From assembly GCA_021151765.1 (NCBI GenBank), contig JAGKWR010000005.1, positions 45,556 through 109,555 of the forward strand: a stretch of 64,000 nt of DNA. The letters are read 5' to 3'. This document shows, piece by piece, positions 26,238 to 35,625 of this stretch (position 1 is its first letter; each line of letters starts with the position of its first letter). The translations under genes and the position numbers were made by a program. Under the pieces are notes generated by a model. The model searched no databases. It was given only the letters and a program-made list of their open reading frames with translations, and was not told where the DNA came from. This DNA is from Alphaproteobacteria bacterium. Its GTDB lineage: Bacteria; Pseudomonadota; Alphaproteobacteria; Rickettsiales; UBA1997.

Positions 26238-26553
26238 GAAGAATTAATTTTTTGCTGCCTGGTATGTGTTGCTGAATGTCGATGATTTGGTAACGCGTGT
26301 TTTCTATTTCGACAAAATCACCTTGATTTGCCTTTGAATATTCTGGCGGCATCGAAACATCACGAACGAATAAAACGATTTCGTTGGAACTGATTTCTAC
26401 TTCAGAGGAATCAGCTTTTACGCCTTTGTAATCCTTGTGAAAATCACCTTTGATTACAAAGGAATCGAAATCGTTATTCGCCGGAATGTAAGTTACAACG
26501 CGTCCAAAAATTTCAACGCAGGGCTTGTTGATGAAGTTGTCGAAATCTAACAT
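26221..26553 (-). CDS. Putative head-tail joining protein
   Basis: 110 residues with FGRVVTYIPANNDFDSFVIK, IVLFVRDVSMPPEYSKANQ, GDFVEIENTRYQIIDIQQ and a LILHE end. This matches the head-tail joining proteins grouped with lambda gpFII/Gifsy-type connectors. It sits between a head-region protein and the tail-terminator-like gene, the expected place. Confidence 0.65.
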   Translation of the reverse strand: MLDFDNFINKPCVEIFGRVVTYIPANNDFDSFVIKGDFHKDYKGVKADSSEVEISSNEIVLFVRDVSMPPEYSKANQGDFVEIENTRYQIIDIQQHIPGSKKLILHESSQ

Positions 26554-26562
26554 AAATCTTCT

Positions 26563-27036
26563 TTAAGAAGCGTTATCCGCGCCATTGTCAGATTGTTTCT
26601 TCTCTGGGTTTTCTTCATCTTCGTTGGCGTTATCATCAGGATCATTTTTCTTCGAAGTTGTCGTAAATATTTTTTCAGCTTCATCTTTTTTAATTGGTTT
26701 TTCAGTTAATAAATTTTTGTTCTTGTCGTAGACGTTGTACTTGCCAAAGCCTAGATGTTGGATGCAGGGATATTCTGTCGGCACTTCAATTTTGTTGCCG
26801 TCAGATTTTTTTTCGGAAATTTCTTTGAGATTTTCCAAAAGAGATTTTGTCAAAGATTCAGGCGAGATGGTGATTTTCTCGCCTTGTTTGAATTGCACTG
26901 GATGAACAACTTCGAAAATGTCCTTCTTTTTTATCTTCAAAGAATCTGTGCGACTTTCAGCTTGGCTTTCTGAAAGTTTTAATTCAGTGCCAATACCAAA
27001 AGTGATATGTCTGCCAGTTACTTCATAAGTTTGCAT
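26563..27036 (-). CDS. Hypothetical head-region protein with acidic tail
   Basis: 157 residues, not recognised. It has a beta-rich first half, then KYNVYDKNKNLL and a strongly charged low-complexity C terminus of D, E, N and K. It lies 13 bp after the capsid gene in the late operon, so it is probably a virion or assembly protein. Confidence 0.5.
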   Translation of the reverse strand: MQTYEVTGRHITFGIGTELKLSESQAESRTDSLKIKKKDIFEVVHPVQFKQGEKITISPESLTKSLLENLKEISEKKSDGNKIEVPTEYPCIQHLGFGKYNVYDKNKNLLTEKPIKKDEAEKIFTTTSKKNDPDDNANEDEENPEKKQSDNGADNAS

Positions 27037-27049
27037 GATTCACCTCCGT

Positions 27050-28015
27050 TTAAGATTTAATCAGCTTCACTTGGCAAGCATGTTGCCAGAATCCGTAACC
27101 AACATTTCGCCATGTATCGACACCGTATTCGTGCTTATCATGTCTGAATTCTAATTCCGAACCTTCAGCAATTGCCTTCATCTTAACGCCCATTTCTTCC
27201 TGACGAATAAACGGCTTGATTGAACTATCGGTTCTGAAAATTGCGAATTTGTCAGTCCAAGGTAGACGAGGATTTTGTGCGACAGTGATGTTTAACTCAT
27301 TCATCACTTTGAGTGAGTTAGTGCTGCCACCAACAGTTAAAGGAACGGCCACCGCGGCTTGAGCAATAAACCACAATGGAGTTGGAACTACGATCAAAAA
27401 GTTAGTCGCATTTTCATTCATCGGCTCACCTTGATCATCTTTGAATGACAAGATTTGTTGAATTCCTCGCAGTGCCGCTAAACGAAATGCTGCTTCGCTT
27501 GGAGATGTTACAACACCAACTTTTCCACCATCAATCTGGTCAGCAAATGCAGTTAGATCGACTTGAATTTTATTACTTTGAGCACCGCTTTTTCCCTCAG
27601 CATGATCTGTATCGAAGAAGTATTGTCCATCATAGCAAACTGTGCTTTCTGCGTTATTGATCAGTTTAGAAAGAATCTGCGCCCAATGTGCATTTGTGCG
27701 ATCAGCAAACTCGTTAATTCTTACTTTGATTTGTCCGGTTTTATCACGGCGCAAATCTTTAACGTTAAACTCTAAAGTACCTTCAAAGTGTTTATTCTCG
27801 ATGGTTAATCCATTGGTTAAGAAACCTTTAGATTGTCTACCGCCAACCCATTCACGCATCACCGGAGATTGACCTAACCATTTGTAGGTTTCCGATTCCT
27901 GATCAGAGGTGAAGTAATTGGAAATTGCCTCGATCCAGTCCATACCGGTTTTTTGTTCGAGACGCTTGTAGTAAAGGCCAATAATAGCCCTTGATGATAA
28001 TTCGTTAAGAGACAT
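27050..28015 (-). CDS. Major capsid protein, Mu gpT-like
   Basis: 321 residues. YKWLGQSPVMREWVGGRQSK, ENKHFEGTLEFNVKDLRRDK and YDGQYFFDTDHAEGKSGAQS are hallmark segments of the Mu major head subunit gpT. PRLPWTDKFAIFRTD and YGVDTWRNVGYGFWQHA follow. It takes the HK97 fold in known members. Pairing of this capsid type with a lambda-type terminase and portal shows module exchange. Confidence 0.88.
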   Translation of the reverse strand: MSLNELSSRAIIGLYYKRLEQKTGMDWIEAISNYFTSDQESETYKWLGQSPVMREWVGGRQSKGFLTNGLTIENKHFEGTLEFNVKDLRRDKTGQIKVRINEFADRTNAHWAQILSKLINNAESTVCYDGQYFFDTDHAEGKSGAQSNKIQVDLTAFADQIDGGKVGVVTSPSEAAFRLAALRGIQQILSFKDDQGEPMNENATNFLIVVPTPLWFIAQAAVAVPLTVGGSTNSLKVMNELNITVAQNPRLPWTDKFAIFRTDSSIKPFIRQEEMGVKMKAIAEGSELEFRHDKHEYGVDTWRNVGYGFWQHACQVKLIKS

Positions 28016-28046
28016 AAATTTTTTTAATTTGAATTGTTAAAGGCTA

Positions 28047-28463
28047 TTAGCTGACTGGAGGAAGTGCTGCGGCATCAAACTCAACAACTGCAACGCCACT
28101 TGAATCGATGCGTGAAATTTGACCGATATAAACTGCGTTTGTTGCTGAAAGCGTGAAAGTGTTGTCATCAGTTGCGTAAACTGACTTGTTAATGTCGGCT
28201 AAAGTGATGCCCGAAATATCGAGAAGAATTGATCCTTTTTTTCGAAGACGAATTGTTTTTTCACCATCAGAGCCACCAGAGTTATCAATTTTTTCGTCAG
28301 CAAATCCGCAAAATTTATCTCCATTAGAAATTGGTTTGGCGTATCCGGCAAGATCGCTGCCAACTGCTGCACCTTCGTAAATTACCGATCCACCTTTGAT
28401 TGGAAGTTGGTTAATATCGCCAAGTTCGTAAACGCGATTTGCGTCATTTGTTAGTCCGGTCAT
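28047..28463 (-). CDS. Capsid decoration / DUF2190-like protein
   Basis: 138 residues, beta-rich, with GSVIYEGAAVGSDLAGYAKP, FCGFADEKIDNSGG and GSILLDISG, the pattern of small capsid cement proteins. It lies between the protease-scaffold gene and the capsid gene. Its likely role is to stabilise the expanded head. Confidence 0.7.
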   Translation of the reverse strand: MTGLTNDANRVYELGDINQLPIKGGSVIYEGAAVGSDLAGYAKPISNGDKFCGFADEKIDNSGGSDGEKTIRLRKKGSILLDISGITLADINKSVYATDDNTFTLSATNAVYIGQISRIDSSGVAVVEFDAAALPPVS

Positions 28464-28490
28464 GTTCTACCTCTTTGAATTTTGTGTTGT

Positions 28491-29882
28491 TTAAAAATTG
28501 TTTTTAGTCGCGCTACGCGTCGACAGGATTTTCACCTGATTGGTTTCTGATGCTTTTTTGAAAGCTAAGTAAGCATCAAAATCATCGCCAAATTCCAAGC
28601 GGAGTTTGGTATCGTTTTGCCATTCAGTTTTTGCTCTTTCTTCAAGAGGTGCATCCTTATCAATTTTTCCTTTTTCAAGAGATGTGCTTTCAAAGTTTGG
28701 TGTAACTTTTGGCAGTTCCTTTTCCGCCGCTGCCGCTTGCTCAACATATTTTGTGCCGCGCTGTTTTTCTCTTGCGACAATTTGGAGGGCTAGTTTTTCT
28801 CCCGTCATGTCGGCATCTTGTTTTGCTTTTGCTACAAGATCTTCGTGACCAGGAAGTGAGGCTTCTTCAATTGCTAAAATTCTTTTTCGCTCTGATTCAG
28901 CGCCTTCAAAAATACCAGCTTTTCTGCCTTCGGCAAAAGCTGTATCTTTTGTTTCGCTTCGGATTTTATCAGAATTTTCTTTCGCCAATTTTTCAGCGAC
29001 ATCAGGAAATTCTGATTTGATGAAATCAGCAGTAATTACTGACCTTTCGATTGTTTCTTTAGACATAAAATTGATTTGTTTATTTGTTGAAATTTTTTGA
29101 TTTAACTCGGCAATGACCTCTTCGTAACTTCCAAGAGAATCAGCCATGCCACTTGCAACTGCGTTTTTACCAATCAGCACTCCACCTTGACCAAAGTCGT
29201 TTTTGACCGCGTTAACACTGACATTTCGGTATTTAGCAATCGCTTCAATAAACTGCGCTTCAAGATCGTTGAGCTCGCGTTTTATCTCAGCCATGCCTTC
29301 CTCTGTTCGTGGATCAGGTCGCTTTTGTTTGGCGTTGCTGGAAACGATCTCGATGTTTTTGTAGCCTTCGGAATCAGGCTGCTCTTGCACCGGAATTGTT
29401 GTAACAACACCAATACTTCCTAAAAGTGCGGAAGGATTGGCGATGATTTTTTCTGTTGCTGATGCGATCCAATAAGCTGCTGAAGAGCAGTTTCTGCCGA
29501 CATAACTCCAGATTGGTTTCTTGCCTCGTGCCTTGAAAATGGCGTCCGCCATTTCAGAGGGGCCCAAAGCAACCCCACCAGGAGAATCAACATCAAATAA
29601 AATTGCCTTTACCTGATCATCATCCAGTGCGGTCTGAAAATCTTTTGCCAAATCTGACAAAGAAGTTCCGTCTAAAAAGAAGGTAAAAAGATCGCTTCTT
29701 GCAGTGATTGGTCCGTGTAGAGGAATTACTGCTGTACCGTCTCGAATCATCACCGATCTTGTGTTGCTTAATCGCCGTTCTGATTGAAAAGAAAGTGATT
29801 TAATTTCATCCATGCGACAAAGACTCTTTAAAATATCAGGCTCAATTGCCCAATATTTCGCGATTTGTAATAGCTCATGCAT
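28491..29882 (-). CDS. S49-family prohead protease fused to scaffold-like region
   Basis: 463 residues. An S49 (SppA/lambda gpC) protease domain occupies ~50-260: IPLHGPITAR, FDVDSPGGVALGPSEMADAI, and the nucleophile region NCSSAAYWIAS, followed by LLGSIGVVTTI. Residues ~270-463 are helical and charged, as in lambda C/Nu3, where scaffold comes from an internal start; the Met at 29066 could serve. It overlaps the portal by 8 bp. It should cut the scaffold during head maturation. Confidence 0.9.
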   Translation of the reverse strand: MHELLQIAKYWAIEPDILKSLCRMDEIKSLSFQSERRLSNTRSVMIRDGTAVIPLHGPITARSDLFTFFLDGTSLSDLAKDFQTALDDDQVKAILFDVDSPGGVALGPSEMADAIFKARGKKPIWSYVGRNCSSAAYWIASATEKIIANPSALLGSIGVVTTIPVQEQPDSEGYKNIEIVSSNAKQKRPDPRTEEGMAEIKRELNDLEAQFIEAIAKYRNVSVNAVKNDFGQGGVLIGKNAVASGMADSLGSYEEVIAELNQKISTNKQINFMSKETIERSVITADFIKSEFPDVAEKLAKENSDKIRSETKDTAFAEGRKAGIFEGAESERKRILAIEEASLPGHEDLVAKAKQDADMTGEKLALQIVAREKQRGTKYVEQAAAAEKELPKVTPNFESTSLEKGKIDKDAPLEERAKTEWQNDTKLRLEFGDDFDAYLAFKKASETNQVKILSTRSATKNNF

Positions 29883-31443
29883 CGTTGTTTCTAGTTGGTT
29901 GTGGCTTTTGAATAACTTCTTTTGGAATCAGTCCCGCTTCTTGTTTTAGTTTATATTCCTTGAGGATTTGCGGATATTTTCTTTCAAAATCTCCACCGGT
30001 TAAAACTGCAGTTTCTTCAGCCAAAGTTGTGATGCCGAGTGTGATTCTGGTTTCTGCTGCTTTTACTTCTTTTAACTGATCAATTTGTCCTCTTGGTGGT
30101 CCAATCCATTCTGCACCTAAATAGGCATTTCTAAGCGTAGAGTTAGCAAAAAAATTCGGTGCATTTAATTCACCTTTGGCAATGGCTTCGGTGATCACCA
30201 TTTCGTAAATCGGCTGACAAAGCTGAATTGCTAACCATTTGCGTCTACTTGAGAAAAACTTCCATGCTTCAACTAAAGCCGCCTGAGCTGCAGAATAACT
30301 TGCCGTGAAATGTTTGATTAAAATTTCAAAAGGCAATTCAAGAGCTACACCAACTTGACGAAGCACCGCTTGCACAAATGGATCGAAGGCTTGATTTGGT
30401 CTTTTAGGATCAGCGATTTCGATATTTTCATTTGGTTGCAAATCAAGAATTGCACCAGGGCCTAATTTGTAATCACCATCATCTTTTCTGCCGCCTTCAG
30501 AAGGAGTCATTGGCGCAAGACCTTCTTCATCTTCAGATTTTATGAACACAGTAAACATTGCTGACACCACAGCAGCCATAACTTCTGCTTCGGTGTAGCG
30601 ATCAAGTTGCTTAAGGCTTTCAATTACCGGTGCTAAATACGGAATGCCTCGCGTAAGTCCTGGTCTGGTTCTGCTAAAAATATGAAAGACTTGACGATTG
30701 CCGTATTTATCAAAAGCCGGAACTTTGACAAACTTTCTTTCTTTTTGGTTTTGATAATCAGTTGGATGTTGATTGCAGACGAAGTAAGAAATCGGTGCGC
30801 CGTCCAAGTCCATTTCAACGCCGCCAGCAAGTGTTGCTGAGTCAGCTTTAAAATCAGGGTTAGCAACGCGGTCAGCTTCAACAATTTGCAGAGCAAGATT
30901 TATGCTTCTGTTTGGTCGTTCCACATAACGCTTCAAAATAAAAATGTCGCCGCTTTCAAGAACAGAGCGCAAAATCAGATTTTGAATTTCTGAAAAAGTT
31001 TGGCAGCGTGTAATATCGCAATCTTGATTTTCTGCCCAGTTGCGAAATATCCGTTCGGCATTTCTTTCAAAAGCATCAAACTCATCTTCGCTTTTAAAAT
31101 AAGGTTTAAGCACATCGCGATCTAAATGCGACTGAACTTTAAGACCAGTTCCAACAACATTCGTAACCACAGTATTTACCGCACCACAAGCAAGTGGAGC
31201 ATTACGAAGTAAATCGCGTGATCTTTGGCGAAGTTCTGGTAAATCTGGCAAAGTAACATTGTCAGCAGAACCATCGGCGACACTCCAATTCGAAGTTTGT
31301 CGGCGGTCGCGTCTTGCACCTGTATAACCACCGGCAATTGCCAATCTGGTTTTGGCTTCAAATCTCTTAAGCCCAGCTTGTGGGCTGATATAAGAAATTG
31401 TTTTATCGAGCCAATTTTCAGAAATTTTAGGAAATTTTCTCAT
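29875..31443 (-). CDS. Phage portal protein, lambda gpB family
   Basis: 522 residues. RRDRRQTSNWSVADGSADN, LRQRSRDLLRNAPLACGAVN and TVVTNVVGTGLKVQS are family signatures; FSRTRPGLTRGIPYLAPVIE and SYSAAQAALVEAWKFFSSRR follow. It forms the dodecameric DNA gate of the head. It overlaps the small joining gene (31440) by 4 bp. Confidence 0.93.
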   Translation of the reverse strand: MRKFPKISENWLDKTISYISPQAGLKRFEAKTRLAIAGGYTGARRDRRQTSNWSVADGSADNVTLPDLPELRQRSRDLLRNAPLACGAVNTVVTNVVGTGLKVQSHLDRDVLKPYFKSEDEFDAFERNAERIFRNWAENQDCDITRCQTFSEIQNLILRSVLESGDIFILKRYVERPNRSINLALQIVEADRVANPDFKADSATLAGGVEMDLDGAPISYFVCNQHPTDYQNQKERKFVKVPAFDKYGNRQVFHIFSRTRPGLTRGIPYLAPVIESLKQLDRYTEAEVMAAVVSAMFTVFIKSEDEEGLAPMTPSEGGRKDDGDYKLGPGAILDLQPNENIEIADPKRPNQAFDPFVQAVLRQVGVALELPFEILIKHFTASYSAAQAALVEAWKFFSSRRKWLAIQLCQPIYEMVITEAIAKGELNAPNFFANSTLRNAYLGAEWIGPPRGQIDQLKEVKAAETRITLGITTLAEETAVLTGGDFERKYPQILKEYKLKQEAGLIPKEVIQKPQPTRNNDA

Positions 31444-31643
31444 ACTGGCGTAACACCTCTAACTCTGATTCCACCACGATTCTTTCTTTTGATTTGCACC
31501 AATAATCTTTTTTCACGCTGCTCAAGTGTAGCAAGATCAGCTTTTCTGACTTTCTGTCCGTTATACCACGCTTCTTGGGCGTTTAACAAAATGTCAGAAA
31601 TTGCCTGTTGGACTTCAGTTAATTGGTCTTCAAGCGTTTTCAT
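31440..31643 (-). CDS. Small head-tail joining (gpW/DUF6148-like) protein
   Basis: 67 residues, mostly helical: LEDQLTEVQQAISDILLNAQ, RKADLATLEQREKRLLVQIK and a basic end. Size, helix pattern and position before the portal match lambda gpW or DUF6148 proteins. It overlaps the portal start. Confidence 0.65.
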   Translation of the reverse strand: MKTLEDQLTEVQQAISDILLNAQEAWYNGQKVRKADLATLEQREKRLLVQIKRKNRGGIRVRGVTPV

Positions 31644-31714
31644 TTTTAAAATTGTGATGTACTATATGATCATCACTTGGAATAAGAAAAATTTTAATTT
31701 TTTAACTATCGGAT

Positions 31715-32410
31715 ATGAATATATTCTCTTTTATTAATGATTTGCGTGGTGCAATTGGTCATGCAAAAGAAAATGGACAAAATGCTATTTTGATCGAAAA
31801 CTTAGAGTCTTACTTAGATGACATTGAAACAATTGCCAAAACTTCAGCAGAGCAAAGTTATTCAGAGGAAGCCAATAGAATAGAAGAAGCTCAAAGAAAT
31901 TTTGAGAATGAAATAAAAATTGCTCAGATTCAATCTACAGCAAGTTTAGAATTATTTAAATCAGTTTTAGAATCTGGATTAACCGCACTTAAATCTGCTA
32001 TTATAATAAATGGTGGTGCTGCAATTGCTCTTTTAGCTTTTATTGGTGGCATTATTAACACAAAGAATAATAGGGCCTCAATTAGTGGTATTGGAGAAGC
32101 TCTTCTAATCTTTACAATTGGAGTTGGTCTTGCTGGTATCGCAACAGGATTACGCTACATTACTCAATGGTTGTTTCATGACTCATTTGATAAAAAAATT
32201 ACCAAAAAAACTGCCGAAATAAAAGAATGTCGATTAGAAAAAATTGGCAATTGCTTAAGAATTGTTCTAGTATTCATTGGAGCTGCATCTTTTGTTATTT
32301 TTTTTTTGGGCGGATGGAAATCATACACCGCACTAACTAAATTCCAGAATACGTCAATCGTAACAAATGCTACCTCATCGGAATGTGAAATTAACAAGAC
32401 TGCAAACTAA
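31715..32410 (+). CDS. Cargo gene (moron): coiled-coil membrane protein
   Basis: 231 residues on the opposite strand inside the packaging module, between terminase and gpW. The N-terminal ~85 residues are a charged coiled coil (YSEEANRIEEAQRNFENEIK). Three membrane helices follow (IIINGGAAIALLAFIGGII, LLIFTIGVGLAGIATGL, LRIVLVFIGAASFVIFFLGG). The two N-terminal helices with a cytoplasmic coiled coil could act in signalling or superinfection exclusion. Not recognised. Confidence 0.55.
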   Translation: MNIFSFINDLRGAIGHAKENGQNAILIENLESYLDDIETIAKTSAEQSYSEEANRIEEAQRNFENEIKIAQIQSTASLELFKSVLESGLTALKSAIIINGGAAIALLAFIGGIINTKNNRASISGIGEALLIFTIGVGLAGIATGLRYITQWLFHDSFDKKITKKTAEIKECRLEKIGNCLRIVLVFIGAASFVIFFLGGWKSYTALTKFQNTSIVTNATSSECEINKTAN

Positions 32411-32428
32411 TAAAACGATACTAAGCAG

Positions 32429-34309
32429 CTAGTAAGAAGATGACAAAATTCCTTGGCTTCTAACTCTTCTTACTTTTTGCGGTGCGGTTGGTGCGATGTT
32501 TTGGAACTGCTTATTTTCTGGTCGCAAATGAACTTCTTTAACTCGTTCAACTGCTTTGTTTAAATCAAATTTCCAGTTACGAACAAGACCGCGCAAAGCT
32601 GCAAAAGCATAAACTCTACAATCAAGTGCTTCGGTTTTTGCTCCTTCGCGGCGCGGTGTCCATTCACGAATTGGTCTGCCCTTAACATATTTTGTTCTGA
32701 CGATTTCAGAGGTAAGTTGTGCAAACCATTCTGCATCGCGCTCAATTGGAAAGTGCCAGTAACCGGCACCCTCTTCAAGAATGCGAAGCCTTTGCATCAA
32801 AGTTTCTTTGGCATCATTAACGCCAATCACATAAACCGGTTTTTTCAGTCTCTTGTTCTGGCTGGCACGAGGTGGCCAAATTGGAACTCCTGAACCACTT
32901 GAACTTCCTTTGATGGCAAAAACTTTTTTGTGCTTTCTCGCATCACAGTAGTTGATAACATGATCCGTATAGTGACCGCCGCTATCGATACAAACCGCTG
33001 AAATTGGGAAATTTGGTAATTCTCTTTGATGCTCAAAAGTTGTTTCCAAAATTTTATCAAGGTCATTCCAAAGATGCGGTGTTGATGGGTCGCCATAAAT
33101 TACTTGGTAATCCAGCGACCAGCTTTCTTCATCTTTTCCCCAGCCAACAATTTCAATCTCAAGACGATTATCCTGCACATCCACGCCAGCAGTAATGATG
33201 GCGATATCTTTGAATAATCTGACACCAAAATTTTCGCGGCGCTTCATTAATCCGGTTGGATCAATAACTTCTCCAGCCATGTCCTCCCAAGTTTCTGCAA
33301 GTTTTGTGTTCGTCCAAACTTGTAGTCGTGGTGGGTCTTTGTGAACATCGCAAAATTCTTGCGCTATATCACCAAAACTTGTCCAGCCGTGCGGGCTGTA
33401 TAGTGATGACAAGTGAAACGAAATCGTTTTGTTATTGGCGTTTGGATTTGTCGCAATCCATTTTCCTTTCCTTAAAATCTCTGCTTTTTGATGATCTTCC
33501 CAAACTGATCCACACTTTTCACAAGCATAATAAGCCGCTTCTGGTTTTCCTTTCGGCCATTTTATTTGCGCCCATTTAAGAGTTTGAAACTCACCACAAT
33601 CAGAGCATGGCACAAAGTAATAACGCTGATCACCTTCTAAAAATGCCGTTTCAATTCTGCTAAAATTTTTGATCGTTGGTGTTGAGATCATGAAAATTTT
33701 GCGATTGGAAAACGTTGCTGTTCTTTGAATCGCAAGATTTACTGGATCACCCTCACCTGCTGCATCGTCAGGATAGCCATCAACTTCATCTAAGAACAAA
33801 TATCGAATTGGCATTGAGCGCAAACCCACAGCAGAATTAGCGCCAGTCATTACCAAGACACCGCCTGGAAATTCCTTCATCAAAATTGTATTGCCAGAGT
33901 CACGTGCTCTTGGATCAGAAATTTTTTCTTTTAGTGCCGGACAATTTTCTATTGCCGGATCAATCCTCATTTTTGAGGTGCGCTTGGCAGTCTCAACAGT
34001 TGGGTTCACAATCAGCATCGGTCCTGGTGCGTGATGGATTACAAAGCCCATCCAATTATTTCCGCACTCAGTTCCGCCAATTTGTGCACCTTTCATGAAG
34101 ACGACTTTTTCGCAAGGGTGTGATGGTGACAAACAATCCATAATCTCTTTGAGATATGGCGTTCTATCTGTTCTCCATGGTCCTGGCTCAGCTGAAGAAA
34201 TGCTGCTTAAAATCCGGTGATTATCAGCCCAGCTTGATACTGTAAAATTTGGGTCTGGTTTTAGCCCATCGCAAAAGCTCTGAAAATAAATGTCGTCATA
34301 ATTTCTCAT
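32429..34309 (-). CDS. Terminase large subunit, lambda gpA family
   Basis: 626 residues. SWADNHRILSSISSAEPGPW and RTDRTPYLKEIMDCLSPSHP are the GpA start. VVFMKGAQIGGTECGNNWMG holds the adapted Walker A, and RYLFLDEVDGYP the Walker B. The nuclease part has ITAGVDVQDNRLEIEIVGWG and AVCIDSGGHYTDHV. It packages DNA into the prohead and cuts it. GpA terminases of this type usually make cohesive ends. Confidence 0.95.
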   Translation of the reverse strand: MRNYDDIYFQSFCDGLKPDPNFTVSSWADNHRILSSISSAEPGPWRTDRTPYLKEIMDCLSPSHPCEKVVFMKGAQIGGTECGNNWMGFVIHHAPGPMLIVNPTVETAKRTSKMRIDPAIENCPALKEKISDPRARDSGNTILMKEFPGGVLVMTGANSAVGLRSMPIRYLFLDEVDGYPDDAAGEGDPVNLAIQRTATFSNRKIFMISTPTIKNFSRIETAFLEGDQRYYFVPCSDCGEFQTLKWAQIKWPKGKPEAAYYACEKCGSVWEDHQKAEILRKGKWIATNPNANNKTISFHLSSLYSPHGWTSFGDIAQEFCDVHKDPPRLQVWTNTKLAETWEDMAGEVIDPTGLMKRRENFGVRLFKDIAIITAGVDVQDNRLEIEIVGWGKDEESWSLDYQVIYGDPSTPHLWNDLDKILETTFEHQRELPNFPISAVCIDSGGHYTDHVINYCDARKHKKVFAIKGSSSGSGVPIWPPRASQNKRLKKPVYVIGVNDAKETLMQRLRILEEGAGYWHFPIERDAEWFAQLTSEIVRTKYVKGRPIREWTPRREGAKTEALDCRVYAFAALRGLVRNWKFDLNKAVERVKEVHLRPENKQFQNIAPTAPQKVRRVRSQGILSSSY

Positions 34310-34814
34310 TAACTTTGGATAACTCTTCGAGTGCTTTGATCAGTTCAGCTTTCAAAATTTCTTTCATCTCAAAAATGTTGGTCTTGCCCACAAGCTGGGG
34401 AATAACGCGATCAGGAATATTTAAAATTCGATCTCTGGTCATTCGTGCGGCGTTGAACGCCGATACCTTAACATCATCTATCGAAATCAGCTTTTTTGAT
34501 TCCTTTTCAAACTGTAATCGAAGCAGTTTTGCACCATAAGCCTCTTTAATAGCACGACTTTGCTGATAACTCGGTCCACCAATTAAATTTCCTTGGGAAT
34601 TTGGTGCTGAATTTTGGCCATAATCTGGCGTTTCAAAGGCAGCTTCTGCCTTCATTTGCGCTGGATCGCTGTTTTTACTCCATTCTTTATCGGCAATTTT
34701 AGGATTAATTTTGCCATTTTTTCCTTTGCTAATCCTTCCTTGCGTAATCGCTTTCCTAACTGCCGACTCGGCAACGCCGCGGTGTCTGGCGTATCCTCTG
34801 ATCGAAAGTTCCAT
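34296..34814 (-). CDS. Terminase small subunit
   Basis: 172 residues. The N terminus (MELSIRGYARHRGVAESAVR KAITQGRI) is a DNA-recognition HTH of the Nu1/small-terminase type. The C terminus is helical (KLLRLQFEKESKKLISIDDV, then RDRILNIPDRVIPQL), a pattern shared with many lambda-like partners of GpA. It overlaps the large subunit by 14 bp. First gene of the late operon. Confidence 0.88.
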   Translation of the reverse strand: MELSIRGYARHRGVAESAVRKAITQGRISKGKNGKINPKIADKEWSKNSDPAQMKAEAAFETPDYGQNSAPNSQGNLIGGPSYQQSRAIKEAYGAKLLRLQFEKESKKLISIDDVKVSAFNAARMTRDRILNIPDRVIPQLVGKTNIFEMKEILKAELIKALEELSKVNEKL

Positions 34815-34852
34815 GTTTATTCGTACTCATAAATTTTTATTCTTAGTTGAAT

Positions 34853-34895
34853 GAGTTGCAAATTACTCGGAGCAAAGCTCCTGCGTCATTTGTCA
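34853..34895 (-). repeat. Dispersed palindromic repeat, copy 2
   Basis: Second copy of the element at 25728. Stem GGAGC (34869-34873), loop AAA and GCTCC (34877-34881), with outer arms CAAAT/ATTTG. It lies upstream of the terminase genes, between divergent transcripts. Confidence 0.65.
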
Positions 34896-35028
34896 TCGTT
34901 TTGATACTTCAAAACTTTTTTAAAAATTGTTCAAAAAATCATCTCAATTGAGTTGATAGTGATGGTTCGCGAAGGCATACTGGATATGCCTCTACGAGGT
35001 TTTTCTTATTAACAAAAAAAGGAGTGAA
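34896..35028 (+). promoter_or_regulatory. Leader region upstream of the 65-residue gene with inverted repeat
   Basis: GGCATA (34974-34979) and TATGCC (34985-34990) form a 6-5-6 inverted repeat. Immediately after it CCTC-TAC-GAGG is followed by TTTTTCTT, a weak terminator-like hairpin. A good ribosome site AAGGAG precedes the ATG at 35029. The layout hints at an operator or attenuator between the late and accessory operons. Confidence 0.4.
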
Positions 35029-35226
35029 ATGCCTAAATATCCAAATATCGAAGTCAATCTTACCAACGAAGAAGGAAACGCTTTTGCAATATTGGCTAGA
35101 TGCAGAGTTGCTGCCAAAAGAGCTGGTCTGACAAAAGAAGAAATCGAGACCTTCACAAATGAAGCCGAAGAAGACGATTACGATCATCTTTTACAAGTTT
35201 GCCAGCGTTGGTTTAACTGCATTTAA
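35029..35226 (+). CDS. Small conserved phage protein of unknown function
   Basis: 65 residues: YPNIEVNLTNEEGNAFAILA, RVAAKRAGLTKEEIETFTNE and YDHLLQVCQRWF. This pattern is common in small proteins of alphaproteobacterial phages and plasmids. A strong AAGGAG ribosome site fixes the start. No biochemical role is known. Confidence 0.7.
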   Translation: MPKYPNIEVNLTNEEGNAFAILARCRVAAKRAGLTKEEIETFTNEAEEDDYDHLLQVCQRWFNCI

Positions 35227-35262
35227 TTAATCTAATTACTAATTAAAATTTCTTAAAAATTT

Positions 35263-35577
35263 ATGCCTAAAAGAATTTCAAAAACTTCAAAACCGGTTAC
35301 TAAAAAAGTAGCTAAGAAAGTAATTATCGAAGTTAAAGAAATGCCAGTTGCAAAAACTGAAATTGCTAAATCTGGCACTAAAAATTCTCAGTTAGTCGAG
35401 ATGATCAAAACGGCTAAAGATGGAATTAGCTTAAAACAAATTTGTGAAAATTTGGAATGGCAGCCACACACCGCCAGATCAGTAATTTCTCGCTTAAACA
35501 AGAATCAAAATCTTGGCATTATAAACTATAAAATTGCTGGTAGTGATCGGGTTTACAAATTGACAAAATTTAGTTAA
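35263..35577 (+). CDS. DUF3489-family winged-helix protein
   Basis: 104 residues. A lysine-rich N terminus is followed by QLVEMIKTAKDGISLKQICE, NLEWQPHTARSVISRLNK and SDRVYKLTKF, the DUF3489 winged-helix pattern. It is probably DNA-binding. It lies 36 bp after the preceding small gene on the same strand. Confidence 0.75.
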   Translation: MPKRISKTSKPVTKKVAKKVIIEVKEMPVAKTEIAKSGTKNSQLVEMIKTAKDGISLKQICENLEWQPHTARSVISRLNKNQNLGIINYKIAGSDRVYKLTKFS

Positions 35578-35625
35578 ATTTTATAATTTCACTCGAGACA
35601 CCACTAATAAAAAACCCTAATTCAT

